64,000 nucleotides of DNA from JAEUMG01 sp046349315. GTDB taxonomy: Bacteria > Pseudomonadota > Alphaproteobacteria > Rhizobiales > Aestuariivirgaceae. Position 1 is the first letter of the stretch. Each line of letters starts with the position of its first letter. The notes beneath the pieces were generated by a model, which saw nothing but the letters and a program-made list of their open reading frames with translations, searched no databases and was not told the origin of the DNA. The position numbers and the translations under genes are program-made. Shown piece after piece: positions 34,503-43,743 of this stretch. Location: contig JAXMCQ010000004.1 of assembly GCA_046349315.1 (NCBI GenBank), positions 124,001 to 188,000 of the forward strand, read 5' to 3'.

Positions 34503-36572
34503 TTACTCAGCCTTCACCCAATAATTTCCGTCCGCGTCGGGCCTCACCGTCATGCCCGGCAGGAACAGCAGCGTCATTGTCTCTTCTTCGATGATTGCCG
34601 GTCCTTCGATGCTGTGAGCGGTTGTAATCTCGCTCCCGGCATAGACGGGAAGGTCGGCAAGCTTATGCTCGCGACCAAGATAGACTTGGCGCCTCGATTT
34701 CGCCTTCGGGCGGTCGCCATGATGTTGTGTGTTGGCGGGCGGCTTCGCTGCTGGCTTGACCTTTGTCTTGCCGATAGCGGTCATCTTCCAACTTACGAAT
34801 TCAACGAGGTTCTGTTCGTCGCAAATGCCGTAAATGCGCTGATGCATCGCATGGAAGGCTTTCAGAAGCGCAGCGAGGTTATCGCTTGCCAACTGACCGT
34901 CCAGCGGAAGTTCGAACGGCACTTCAATCTCCCAGGCCTGATACTGGTAGCGCCCCATGAACGCCGCTTCGAGATGGCGTTCGGCTTGCGCGACATTGGC
35001 GCGATCCAGAAAACCGATGCATTTTCTTCGCAGGTCCGAAAGCGCGCCGTTGACACGGGCCAAGTCAAACACGTGGCTATCGGTATAGGCACTCGCGGTC
35101 GCCTGCCATCGGATATCTGAAACGAGGCCGCCATGCGCACTCAGGCCGGCGGATAAGCGTGGGATCATGAAACGTGGAAGGCCGAGCGCCTGCGCCATGC
35201 CGGCAATATGGCAGCCCGTGGCACCACCCCCCGTCACGATCAGACTGTCGCGCGGGTTGATGCCATCATTGATGGTGATGTCTTCGATCGCAGCGATCAT
35301 ATTGTGGTTGGACGTCGCATGAATGGCGTAAGCCGCCTCGAGCGGATTAAGGTTGAAGCGGCGAGCTATCTTGCCTACGGCTTCTTCAGCACGCGTGCGA
35401 CTAAGCTTGATCGCGCCGCCCAAGAAGAAATCAGGATCGATGAGGCCCAAGACGACATTGGCATCGGTAACGGTTGCTTCCGTGCCGCCCTTGTCATAAC
35501 AGGCGGGCCCCGGATTGGCGCCGGCACTTTGTGGTCCGACATGAAGCAGGCCGCCATCATCGACCCAGGCAATGGAGCCGCCGCCGGCGCCCACCGATCG
35601 TACATCCACCTTTGGCAGGCCCAGCATATCGTGCTCGTAGATCATCGATTCTGGCGTGATGAGGATCTGTCCATCGCGGATTGCGGCAACATCGAAGGTC
35701 GTGCCACCCATATCGGCGACAATGACATCCTGGCCAGGCGCGGCATGGCGTGCCGCGACGGGTGCTAGTGTCGGGCCTGACATAACCGACTGAATAGGGC
35801 TCGCAATAATTTCATCGGGTGGCATCATGCCGCCGACACAGTTGGTAATGAGAAGCTTTCCTTTAAACCCAGCCTTTTCGAGGACGCCGGTTAGATCATT
35901 CACATAGGCACTGACGATCGGCTTCAGCGAAGCGTCGATCGCCGTTGCAATGGTGCGGCGATATTCGCGCGGGATGGGGTTAACGTGATGGCCGAGGCTT
36001 ACCGGAATGCCCGGCCACTCGGTAGCAATGATCTCGCCAATGCGCTTTTCATGAGTATTGTTGACGAAGGACCATAAGAGACTGACGGCAACGGCCTTGA
36101 CATCGGCGCGACGAAGCTTTTCGATTGCGGCAATGACGCTTGCATCGTCCAGTCGTTCGACAATATTGCCGAGCGAGTCGATGCGCTCATTCACTTCGAA
36201 GGTGCGGTTACGGGGAATGAAGGGATCGGGATAATCGAGCCTAAGATTCCAGGTCTTTTTGCGCGGCGCCTCGCGAAGAGTCAGAATATCGGGATGGCCG
36301 CGCGTGACGATGAGGCCCGTCGCTGCAGTCTTTCGGGTCACCAGTGCATTGGTCGAGACCGTCGTTCCATGGACGATGACGCTGGTTTTTGCCAGGAATT
36401 CGCTCAGCGAGAGACCGAAGCGATCGGCTGCGACGCTCAGCGCATTCATGAAGCCCGTGGCGAAAGCGCCTGGCGTTGAGGGACTCTTGGCGATGACGGG
36501 GGCGCGATCCGGCGCATGCACCACGCAATCGGTGAACGTGCCACCTATGTCGATCCCAACTCTGAATGTCAT
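34503..36572 (-). CDS. Hydantoinase/oxoprolinase subunit A
   Basis: About 689 residues. The family is an actin-like ATPase that uses ATP to open a cyclic amide such as N-methylhydantoin or 5-oxoproline; relatives are acetone or acetophenone carboxylase subunits. Visible motifs are the phosphate loop VGIDIGGTFTDCVVH at the N terminus, VIVADMGGTTFDVA in the middle and DSLIVTGGGATGCH in the C-terminal half. I take ATG at 36572 because it overlaps the subunit B stop as ATGA; an ATG two codons earlier (36578) is possible. It should form a complex with the 36569-38368 product. The exact substrate cannot be told from sequence. Confidence 0.92.
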   Translation of the reverse strand: MTFRVGIDIGGTFTDCVVHAPDRAPVIAKSPSTPGAFATGFMNALSVAADRFGLSLSEFLAKTSVIVHGTTVSTNALVTRKTAATGLIVTRGHPDILTLREAPRKKTWNLRLDYPDPFIPRNRTFEVNERIDSLGNIVERLDDASVIAAIEKLRRADVKAVAVSLLWSFVNNTHEKRIGEIIATEWPGIPVSLGHHVNPIPREYRRTIATAIDASLKPIVSAYVNDLTGVLEKAGFKGKLLITNCVGGMMPPDEIIASPIQSVMSGPTLAPVAARHAAPGQDVIVADMGGTTFDVAAIRDGQILITPESMIYEHDMLGLPKVDVRSVGAGGGSIAWVDDGGLLHVGPQSAGANPGPACYDKGGTEATVTDANVVLGLIDPDFFLGGAIKLSRTRAEEAVGKIARRFNLNPLEAAYAIHATSNHNMIAAIEDITINDGINPRDSLIVTGGGATGCHIAGMAQALGLPRFMIPRLSAGLSAHGGLVSDIRWQATASAYTDSHVFDLARVNGALSDLRRKCIGFLDRANVAQAERHLEAAFMGRYQYQAWEIEVPFELPLDGQLASDNLAALLKAFHAMHQRIYGICDEQNLVEFVSWKMTAIGKTKVKPAAKPPANTQHHGDRPKAKSRRQVYLGREHKLADLPVYAGSEITTAHSIEGPAIIEEETMTLLFLPGMTVRPDADGNYWVKAE

Positions 36573-38368
36573 GCGCAAGATCCGCTGGCGCGTTTCTCAC
36601 GCAACTTTTCAGTCTCGATGACATCGACCTCATGATCCAATCCATTAGCCGCAATTCGAAGGGCAACCCCATAGGCATCACGCGCTGTCTTTTCGCTAAT
36701 CCAGCCGCGATCCGCATCACGCGCCACACGAATGGGATCGCGCTTAAGCGGATCGCCATAGCCGCCACCTGATACGGTGCGGAAAACCACCGTTTCTTCG
36801 GGCGTAATCGTTTCCATGCGAAAGCCCGGCAGCATGACGAGCTTGTCCTCGGCATCGATCTTGGCATTGAGCGCCGTCGTGCCGTTCAAGCCGCCCAAAA
36901 CACCCTTAGGAGGATTGACGTCGCCGTCGCTGCAATAGGCAACTGAGAGATCGCCGGAAAGTGTCCGGTAGCGCCCCTGCATCGCGGGACCGCCATTCCA
37001 CTCGCCCATGCCCATGGCATCGCAGGCGATCTTTCGTTCTTCGACGAGAATAGGGTAGGTCATCTCATCGATCTCGATCTGGTCGAGGGCGAGAACGCCG
37101 CCGCCATTGGGGCCCTCGTAAGTCAGCCAACCGTCATGGCCGTGAAGACCAGGACCCGTCGAAAGGCCAAAGAACACCATGTTGACGAAGGGCCTTGGGG
37201 CGCCAAAGCGCTGATCATTGCCGGCAACGACACCCATATTGGCGCCGAATTCGGTGCCACCTTCGGCGAGACCGAAGGGCGCACCCAATTGCGAGAAGGA
37301 GCATTGGACTGCATTGATGGCGCGATCATTGACACCCATGGTCGCATTGGATGTTCCAACCGGATAGGAGGGCCTGCCGACAATGCAGCCGTCGCGAAGC
37401 AGGACTTCGATGCAGCGGGCCGAGCCGTCATTATGGGGAAGGCTTGGATCGAGATTGTAATAGACACCAATCCGACCGGCGCCGGTGGCGCAAGCCTCCG
37501 AAAGATTGATGCCGCCTGAAACGCAGTCGGGATTGTCGCGAAGGTCGACCGTTATTTTTCCGGCTTCCGGGTCGATCGTGACCTTGGCCTTGATTGCTAC
37601 GCCGTCCTCGACCACGCCCGGGACGGGATCATGTTTGGCTGTCCAGCTCAGTGTGCCTGCCGGGAATGTGGCAATCGCGGCCTTGGCACGGCGCTCGCCA
37701 TACTCCATCCAGGCTTCGATGAACCGGGCGAGGGTCTCGACGCCATAGCGCGCGCTGAGTTCCTTTAGCCGGGTCTCAGCGGTCCTCGTTGCTCCCACTT
37801 GTGCGCGATAATCGCCATACCAGACATGACTTTCGCGAATATTGTGTCTGCACCAGCGGATCAGATCCTCGCGGTCCTTGTAGTGTTCCTGGAACCTGAC
37901 CACGGGAATGTGGAGGCCTTCCTCGTAAACCGAGCGCATATAGGCGTCCATGGTCGTCGGAATATGTGCACCCGTATCGGCGTGATGCGAGCGGGCGACT
38001 GTCCAAAACATCGGCTTACCGGCAAGGAAAACCGGCACGCATAAGGTCATGTCGGCGTGATGGGTTCCGCCATGGTAGGGGCTGTTGGAAAAATAGGCAT
38101 CGCCTTCCGATACATCTTCAAAGAGTTCGGTGACCGGCCGTGTTGTCAAATCCATTGCTGTGACATGGACCGGCATCGCCTCTTCGACACAGACAAGCCG
38201 GTGATCGAACGTCAGGAGCCCGCAGGAGAAATCTCGCGCATTGGTGATGGCGGTGGAGCGGCTCGCTTTTTTGACGATGTTTGACATCTCGCGGACGATC
38301 GATTCCATCCGGTTGGAGAGGACCGCGAGCAACAGAGGATCGAATTCATTCACTGGTTTGGGCACCAT
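36569..38368 (-). CDS. Hydantoinase/oxoprolinase subunit B
   Basis: A 599-residue partner of subunit A. Typical segments are AITNARDFSCGLLTFDHRL near the N terminus, FSNSPYHGGTHHADMTLCVP with a probable metal-binding His-His-x-Asp, and SGGINLSEACATGAGRIG. Subunit B is the hydrolytic half of ATP-dependent N-methylhydantoinase or 5-oxoprolinase. It is the first gene of a six-gene operon with subunit A and a complete ribose-type importer. A TTGACC-type promoter overlapped by a TTTGATCAAA palindrome lies just upstream; the ribosome site is weak. Confidence 0.92.
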   Translation of the reverse strand: MVPKPVNEFDPLLLAVLSNRMESIVREMSNIVKKASRSTAITNARDFSCGLLTFDHRLVCVEEAMPVHVTAMDLTTRPVTELFEDVSEGDAYFSNSPYHGGTHHADMTLCVPVFLAGKPMFWTVARSHHADTGAHIPTTMDAYMRSVYEEGLHIPVVRFQEHYKDREDLIRWCRHNIRESHVWYGDYRAQVGATRTAETRLKELSARYGVETLARFIEAWMEYGERRAKAAIATFPAGTLSWTAKHDPVPGVVEDGVAIKAKVTIDPEAGKITVDLRDNPDCVSGGINLSEACATGAGRIGVYYNLDPSLPHNDGSARCIEVLLRDGCIVGRPSYPVGTSNATMGVNDRAINAVQCSFSQLGAPFGLAEGGTEFGANMGVVAGNDQRFGAPRPFVNMVFFGLSTGPGLHGHDGWLTYEGPNGGGVLALDQIEIDEMTYPILVEERKIACDAMGMGEWNGGPAMQGRYRTLSGDLSVAYCSDGDVNPPKGVLGGLNGTTALNAKIDAEDKLVMLPGFRMETITPEETVVFRTVSGGGYGDPLKRDPIRVARDADRGWISEKTARDAYGVALRIAANGLDHEVDVIETEKLREKRASGSCA

Positions 38369-38384
38369 TTCGCTAACGCAGCAT

Positions 38385-38411
38385 ATTTGATCAAATCCTT
38401 ATTATGGTCAA
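38385..38411 (-). promoter_or_regulatory. Promoter and operator of the hydantoinase/importer operon
   Basis: On the minus strand TTGACC (plus positions 38406-38411) is followed after 17-18 bases by AAATAT/AATATG. The perfect 12-bp palindrome ATTTGATCAAAT (38385-38396) covers the end of the spacer and the -10. A second, shorter site (TTGATCAA, 38455-38462) lies 66-70 bases further upstream. The 12-mer is identical to the core of the site before the GntR gene at 29306. Confidence 0.6.
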
Positions 38412-38902
38412 GCACTGGGAGATTTTGGACGCTTTAGCGTTTGGGGCCAGTAGGTTGATCAAAACCTAGTGCCGGTTTTCTTTTCAGGACGACCCGGTCG
38501 GCGCATGGTCGCTCGCAATTGATTGTCCATGCATGTCACGACCACATCTCCGGCGTTGAGTCTTGCAACCCGGAGCGGCAGGGCAATGGATATGCCGAGA
38601 AGAGCGACGCCAACTTAACCCCCGCAACTAACCCGGGGGCGCAGAGGCTTAAGGATCAAGGCAAGAGTTATTCAAGCTTCTGACTAATTTGGGCGGCAGT
38701 GTTGGAGAGCGCCGCCATTCGCAGACTTGCCCGGCGCGATGTGCGGCGACGAGATATTGCACCCTTGACAGCACGGTCCCTCTTGTCACTAACGCCTCGC
38801 CCTCAAACCGCACGGAAGTTTGGCGAAGGAAACCCGACCGACGGTCAAGTTGCGCGAGATTTTCGCTTACGGCATGTTTTAAATCGAGCCGAGGAGTGAA
38901 TC
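38412..38902. other. Intergenic region with no credible gene
   Basis: About 490 bases between the divergent hydantoinase operon and the secreted repeat protein. Apart from the second TTGATCAA site (38455-38462) I see a hairpin CCCCCG/CGGGGG at 38619-38639 and a TTGACA at 38764 that could be a -35 for the rightward gene, but its -10 is poor. Short frames here overlap each other and have no ribosome site or recognisable sequence. Confidence 0.5.
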
Positions 38903-40798
38903 ATGGGTTGGATCAAAGCAATCAACATGGCCTGCGTGGGAATGATCGGAGGCGTGTTGATCAGTCTGGCCGCGCCGAGCTTCGGCCAGGAGGCTGGAGG
39001 CAGTGTCGTAGGAGAGCAGGGCGGGTTCCAGGCCGGTGACACCGGCGCTGGTACGCAACAGCTTCAAGAAATGGATGTAGGACTCACTGCGCTTCAAGCA
39101 CAGGTCGCCACCCTGACTGCGAGGCTTGAAAAGCTCGAGAAGGACAAGGACGGCCCCTTGACCATCAAGGGGCCCCTCATCGTGACCAACGCCCAAGGCA
39201 CGCAAATCTTTCGTGTCGATCCCGAAGGAAGCGGCGGCCAGGTGACGATCATTGGGGGAAAATCGCGCGCGGTGATCACCGCCGCCGACGCGGCGTCAGT
39301 CTTTCTGACGGATTACACAAATACTTCGACGGTTACGACCGAGAGTGGCCCGCATATTTCTCTCCAAGAGGGCTCCAAGCGGTTTTTCGTCGGAGCCAAC
39401 CGCGGGGATATGACGCTTACAGTCGATGACGGACAATCGAATATTGCGTTGGTGGCACGGCCCGGTCGCCCATTTATCGACGTCGATAGCGGCTCGAAGT
39501 CGGTGACGGTGGGTGCCAAGGGAAACTCCTTCGGTGTTGGAGTATTGAATGGAGAAAATGCGACAGCGGCCCTCGGCGATCCCGGTGACGGCAACCCCTC
39601 TCTACGCATATACGAGAAAGGCGGTGGCGTTGCGCTTCAAGCCGGGTTCCATAAAAATGGATCGCCCGCATTCAGTGTCTGGGACGGAGACGATGCACTC
39701 GTCCGCATCGAAAAGGCGGATGCCGGCGGCTCAGGTGGACAGGTCAAGGTTTTCGACGGCGGTCAACAGGTTGTAACGCTTGGTACCGTCGATAGCGCTA
39801 CAGGCCTTCGGGTCAAAAAGGACGATGATGTCCTCTTCGCTGGCAAGGGCGCCGAAGGGCCCGAGTTCAGTCTTCAGCAGGGCGCCGAGAAAGTCTTCGA
39901 TGTCACGGTACCCGGAGGAAATGCGCAACTCTCCCTTGGCAAGGAATCGTCAGCAGCCTGGTCCATGAGTTCCGACCCGAGCGACTTAGAGCTCAAGGGG
40001 AAAGTCGGGGAGCAGGAGATCTATCTTGAACTCGCCGCCACCAAAGGCCTGCTTCTGCAGAACGGCGGCTCGACGCAGGCTTTCATCGGACAGTACAAGG
40101 ACGGGAAAAACGGCATGGGGATCTATGATACCGGAGACACTCCCGTGCTGTTTGCGGGGCCGTCGGCCGGTGGTCAGCCTGGTTTCCGCGTTCGCGAAAA
40201 GGGAAGTGGGAAAGACATCGCGACCTTGGGATCGAAGGACGGCAAGGAAGGGGAGCTTAGAATCTTCGATTCAAGCGGGGAGACTGTAAGGATCGGAACC
40301 ACAAAGGCCTCTGGTGCTATCTCGCTGTCCAAAGGCGGCAGCCCGACAATTACGCTTGGCTCTACCGAGGCGAAAGAAATACCAGCTTTCAGAGCTTATG
40401 ACGGGGGCGAAATGGGAATTGCCGTCGGCGCAGTGGCGGGAGGCAAAGGACTTCTGGCCGCTTTCAGCGGCGGTCACCTCAGCGCTGGGATTGAGGCCGG
40501 CGATGGGGGCAATGGTACTGTCTATGTGATGAGCAATGGTGCCGAGGCAGCCTCTATAAACAGCACTGATATTCAGGGCGAGGGGCGCGTTGTTGTCTAT
40601 GGGGCAGGTAAAAAACACGTCGCCTTTATGGGCCACGGCTCCGGTGGTGGCGGAAATTTCACTGCGACCGATCCTGGCGGAACGGGCGTTTTCTCAGCCG
40701 GCTATATCGGCGGCGATGGTCCGGGGACTGCCTGCGTGCTCCAAAAGGGTATGAAATGTCTCGGCGTCGGCCTGACCGGCATGGAAGGTTTCCACTGA
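38903..40798 (+). CDS. Secreted repeat protein with coiled-coil stem, unknown function
   Basis: A 631-residue protein. Residues 1-28 are a signal peptide (cleavage near SFGQ), 52-82 a predicted coiled coil (LTALQAQVATLTARLEKLEK), and the remainder about fifteen short beta-rich modules of 30-40 residues. The modules alternate Gly/Asp turns with short strands, for example GSGGQVTIIGG near 109 and a matching GSGGQVKVFDGGQQ later. The composition, rich in Gly and poor in Cys, suggests a beta-helix or beta-prism fibre on a trimeric stalk, like phage tail fibres or surface adhesins. AGGAG lies seven bases before the ATG. It heads a run of three genes for exported proteins. I do not recognise a family. 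Confidence 0.8.
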   Translation: MGWIKAINMACVGMIGGVLISLAAPSFGQEAGGSVVGEQGGFQAGDTGAGTQQLQEMDVGLTALQAQVATLTARLEKLEKDKDGPLTIKGPLIVTNAQGTQIFRVDPEGSGGQVTIIGGKSRAVITAADAASVFLTDYTNTSTVTTESGPHISLQEGSKRFFVGANRGDMTLTVDDGQSNIALVARPGRPFIDVDSGSKSVTVGAKGNSFGVGVLNGENATAALGDPGDGNPSLRIYEKGGGVALQAGFHKNGSPAFSVWDGDDALVRIEKADAGGSGGQVKVFDGGQQVVTLGTVDSATGLRVKKDDDVLFAGKGAEGPEFSLQQGAEKVFDVTVPGGNAQLSLGKESSAAWSMSSDPSDLELKGKVGEQEIYLELAATKGLLLQNGGSTQAFIGQYKDGKNGMGIYDTGDTPVLFAGPSAGGQPGFRVREKGSGKDIATLGSKDGKEGELRIFDSSGETVRIGTTKASGAISLSKGGSPTITLGSTEAKEIPAFRAYDGGEMGIAVGAVAGGKGLLAAFSGGHLSAGIEAGDGGNGTVYVMSNGAEAASINSTDIQGEGRVVVYGAGKKHVAFMGHGSGGGGNFTATDPGGTGVFSAGYIGGDGPGTACVLQKGMKCLGVGLTGMEGFH

Positions 40799-40806
40799 GC
40801 GAGGCC

Positions 40807-41601
40807 ATGAGGGCGGAGCATTTGATGCGAAGGGCGGCATTCAACCGGCGCCGGGCCGTGTTTCTTTTCTCCGCGTTTCCGCTTCTCATCGCGCCTCGGC
40901 GCGCGTCAAGCCAGGAGGAGCAAACCGAGACGCTTGGCCTCGAAGCGGACAATCCGCTCCAGCCGATCGCGGCGAACTACCAATCGCTCGGTTCGTATCA
41001 GGATAAAGGAACCGTCGTCACGCGTTATCAGTGGCCGGGAACGCCGCTGCTCGAAGAGCATCACCGCTTTGAAACGGCGTTTCGGGTCCCGCGCAATTTC
41101 TTCTTCCGCTTCGATGCCGATCCGGCAAGCGGCGGCGATGTTTACGTGATCTGGTGCGATGGCGGCCCGTTTCAGAGCTGGTGGAAGGCGACGGGCACGC
41201 ACACCGTCCACGACAACGGGCAAGGTGCGGTCGCCTTCTTTACCGGCCAGCAAGCTTCCAAGGATGCCGCAAACCTTGTTGCGCCGTTTTTCTTTCCACA
41301 AGCGGATTTGGTCGGGCCGGCCTATCGCCTCATTCCGCCGGTAACCCAGGAGAGCGGCACTCTTGATGAAAGAATTTGTCGCAAGATATCCGCCGCCGAG
41401 CGCGTGAGCGGATCGCAGACCCGCGAACACCGGCCAACGACGGTGTGGGTTGACGATGAAACGCTACTGATCCGCAAGGTCGTGATCGGCCCGGATGCCG
41501 GCAGCGACCCCAAGCTCATCGACGAGAAGACGTTTATCGTCGATGCACAGGCCAATCCGGAACTTCCGGATTCCCGTTTCACTTTCACGCCGCCGGAGTA
41601 A
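40807..41601 (+). CDS. Exported protein, DUF2092/LolA-like
   Basis: About 264 residues. A basic N terminus (RRAAFNRRRAVFLFSAFPLL) forms a signal peptide, possibly Tat-like, ending near SSQ. The mature part has paired strands and the end YRLIPPVTQES to TTVWVDDETLLIRKVVIG and DSRFTFTPPE, reminiscent of DUF2092 and other LolA-fold proteins that bind lipid-like ligands in the periplasm. The start could be ATG 40807 or 40825; the second has GGCGGAG upstream. It begins 8 bp after the repeat-protein gene and ends 3 bp before the VWA gene, so the three are one transcript. Function unknown; a carrier or assembly role for the repeat protein is conceivable. Confidence 0.78.
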   Translation: MRAEHLMRRAAFNRRRAVFLFSAFPLLIAPRRASSQEEQTETLGLEADNPLQPIAANYQSLGSYQDKGTVVTRYQWPGTPLLEEHHRFETAFRVPRNFFFRFDADPASGGDVYVIWCDGGPFQSWWKATGTHTVHDNGQGAVAFFTGQQASKDAANLVAPFFFPQADLVGPAYRLIPPVTQESGTLDERICRKISAAERVSGSQTREHRPTTVWVDDETLLIRKVVIGPDAGSDPKLIDEKTFIVDAQANPELPDSRFTFTPPE

Positions 41602-41604
41602 CAC

Positions 41605-43605
41605 GTGCTGAAAGGCAGATTTGTTCGCGCCACCACGCTGCTGGCCGCCTTCGTCACTATCGTCGCACTCCTTTCCAACTTTTACCCCGCCTTCGCCGAT
41701 GAGCCTGCGCCGGCCGTGCTGATCCTCGATTCATCTGGCAGCATGACGGCTCGCCTGCCAGACGGCCGGATCAAGCTCGACGCGGCGCGAGATGTCATCA
41801 CCACGACGCTCGAATCCTGGCCGAAAGGCGGAGAGGTAGCGGTCGTTGCCTATGGTCATCGCCGCAGGTCGGATTGCGCCGATATCGAAACGGTCGTTCC
41901 ATTAGGCCCACTCGAGCCCAAATCCATCGCCAGGACGCTCAAAAAGCTACAAGGACGCGGGAAAACACCGCTGTCGCAGTCGCTCATCCAGGCGGCGCAG
42001 CAATTGCCCAAGGGCGGCACGATCGTTCTCGTCAGCGACGGGATCGAGACATGCGACCGAGACCCTTGCGAGGTGGCGCGCGCTCTAAAGGAAGCACAAG
42101 CATCCCTCATCATTCATATCGTCGGCTTCGGATTGCAGCACAGCGAACTCGACCAGCTCAAATGCATCGCCGACAATGCCGGCGGAAAGGTCTTTGACGC
42201 GCAGGATGCCAAAGAGCTGACCACGGCGCTTACGACCGTGTCCAACGAAGTTGCAAAGCCCCCGCCACCGCCCCCTGAAGAGCCGACACCACCGAAGCAG
42301 GCAGACTCGCCCCCTCCACCGCCGCCTGCGCCCAAAGCCGAACCGCCACGCGTGGTGCGCACCGAACTCGTCGCAATCGCGGGTGCGCTTGGGGAGATTA
42401 CCGATACACCGGTTCACTGGCAGGTGCGCGATGACAAGGGAGGCGAGGTTTATGATGGCGAGAGCCGCGCATTGGTGCTCGACCTCATGCCTGGAAGCTA
42501 TGCCGTCTCGACGCTGGCTGCGAATGCGCGCAATGATTCGCGGATCGAGGTGAAGGAAGGCCAGGGACAGACCTTCAAGATCGATCTCAAGGCCGGGCGT
42601 CTCGACCTATCGCTGGCATCGAATAAGGGGGCGACACCTTATACCGACCTGGAGACGAGTGGGATCGCCTGGACCATCGAGGCGAAGGAAGGTCAAGATC
42701 GCGTGTCCGTACCGTCGATTGCGCACCCTGTTCTGCTTCTTGCTCCGGCCGCCTATCGCGTGACCGCCGCCCTCAAGGGATTAGAGGCCAGCGCCGATGT
42801 GACGATTGTCGCCGGGACGGCGAGTGCCCTCATGCTCGACTTCCGGCTCGGTACGGTGGTTCTTGAAGCAATGCTGGAAGGTCAAACGGAACCCTTGAGC
42901 GATGCGAGCATGGTCCGCTGGCGGATCGGCAGCGGCGAGACTGCGCGTGTCATCGACGGCGAGGCGCGTCCACGAGTGACGCTTCCCGAAGGCAATTATC
43001 CTATCGAACTTTCCATCGCTGGATTCGCGATCGCTGCCAATGCGGAAATACGCGGCGGCGACGACAAAGTCATTTCCGTCCCGGTGAAGGGTGGAACACT
43101 CACACTCTCCGCGCAGCTTGGCCCGCAGTCTCCGCCTTTGGACGACTGGCGGGACACGACTTGGACGGTAGCGCCGGTCGATGCGTTGGCCGGCGGATCG
43201 CCGCTCGATTTCCAGACCGCCGCGCCCTCGATGACCCTGCCCATCGGCCGCTGGCATATAACGCTGAAAAGCGGGGCAGCCATTGCCGAGAAAGATATCG
43301 CCGTATCGCCGGGTTCCGATACGGTGCTGGTCATCAATCTTGGTGCCGGGCGCGCAATCATGGGCGCACGACGCGAGGACGGCGCGCAGCCCGCTAACAT
43401 CGTGTTCGCCGCGGTGGCAGTAGATCAGAGCGGTAATCCGACTGGTGATCCTGCATTCGAGGCCGGCTCAAATGAGGAGATCGCCACGATCCTACCGGCC
43501 GGCCGATGGAAGCTCGTTGCTGACGATTCGGATGGCAACCATGGCGAGGCGATCATCGATCTTGCCGCTGGTGAGGAGAAACGGGTGGAAATCCTTCTGA
43601 AGTGA
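41605..43605 (+). CDS. Exported von Willebrand factor A (VWA) domain protein
   Basis: A 666-residue protein starting with GTG. A signal peptide (to about residue 32, AFADE) precedes a VWA domain at about 36-215 with an intact metal site: LILDSSGSM (Asp-x-Ser-x-Ser), the Thr in RGKTPLSQSL, and VLVSDGIETC. A proline-rich spacer follows (about 220-245), then four to five repeats of roughly 100 residues. Each repeat ends in a turn such as LMPGSYAVSTL, APAAYRVTA, LPEGNYPIELS or LPAGRWKLVADD, so these are probably stacked beta-sandwiches. VWA domains bind protein partners through Mg. With the two preceding genes it may form an envelope or extracellular assembly; the target is unknown. Confidence 0.88.
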   Translation: MLKGRFVRATTLLAAFVTIVALLSNFYPAFADEPAPAVLILDSSGSMTARLPDGRIKLDAARDVITTTLESWPKGGEVAVVAYGHRRRSDCADIETVVPLGPLEPKSIARTLKKLQGRGKTPLSQSLIQAAQQLPKGGTIVLVSDGIETCDRDPCEVARALKEAQASLIIHIVGFGLQHSELDQLKCIADNAGGKVFDAQDAKELTTALTTVSNEVAKPPPPPPEEPTPPKQADSPPPPPPAPKAEPPRVVRTELVAIAGALGEITDTPVHWQVRDDKGGEVYDGESRALVLDLMPGSYAVSTLAANARNDSRIEVKEGQGQTFKIDLKAGRLDLSLASNKGATPYTDLETSGIAWTIEAKEGQDRVSVPSIAHPVLLLAPAAYRVTAALKGLEASADVTIVAGTASALMLDFRLGTVVLEAMLEGQTEPLSDASMVRWRIGSGETARVIDGEARPRVTLPEGNYPIELSIAGFAIAANAEIRGGDDKVISVPVKGGTLTLSAQLGPQSPPLDDWRDTTWTVAPVDALAGGSPLDFQTAAPSMTLPIGRWHITLKSGAAIAEKDIAVSPGSDTVLVINLGAGRAIMGARREDGAQPANIVFAAVAVDQSGNPTGDPAFEAGSNEEIATILPAGRWKLVADDSDGNHGEAIIDLAAGEEKRVEILLK

Positions 43606-43743
43606 CTGCTCAGATTCTCCAACTGCCACTCCCGGTCATCTTGAGGCGTAAAGATATCGGGTTGGGACGACACTCATCACAAATAACGAATGGCCATTAG
43701 GCAGTGTAATCCATCAGTATCGGAGCCCCGGCTTTGCGCGAGC

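Noticed and set aside
38689..39039. 116-codon frame before the secreted repeat protein
   Set aside because: It overlaps the signal-peptide region of a better-supported gene that has an AGGAG ribosome site.
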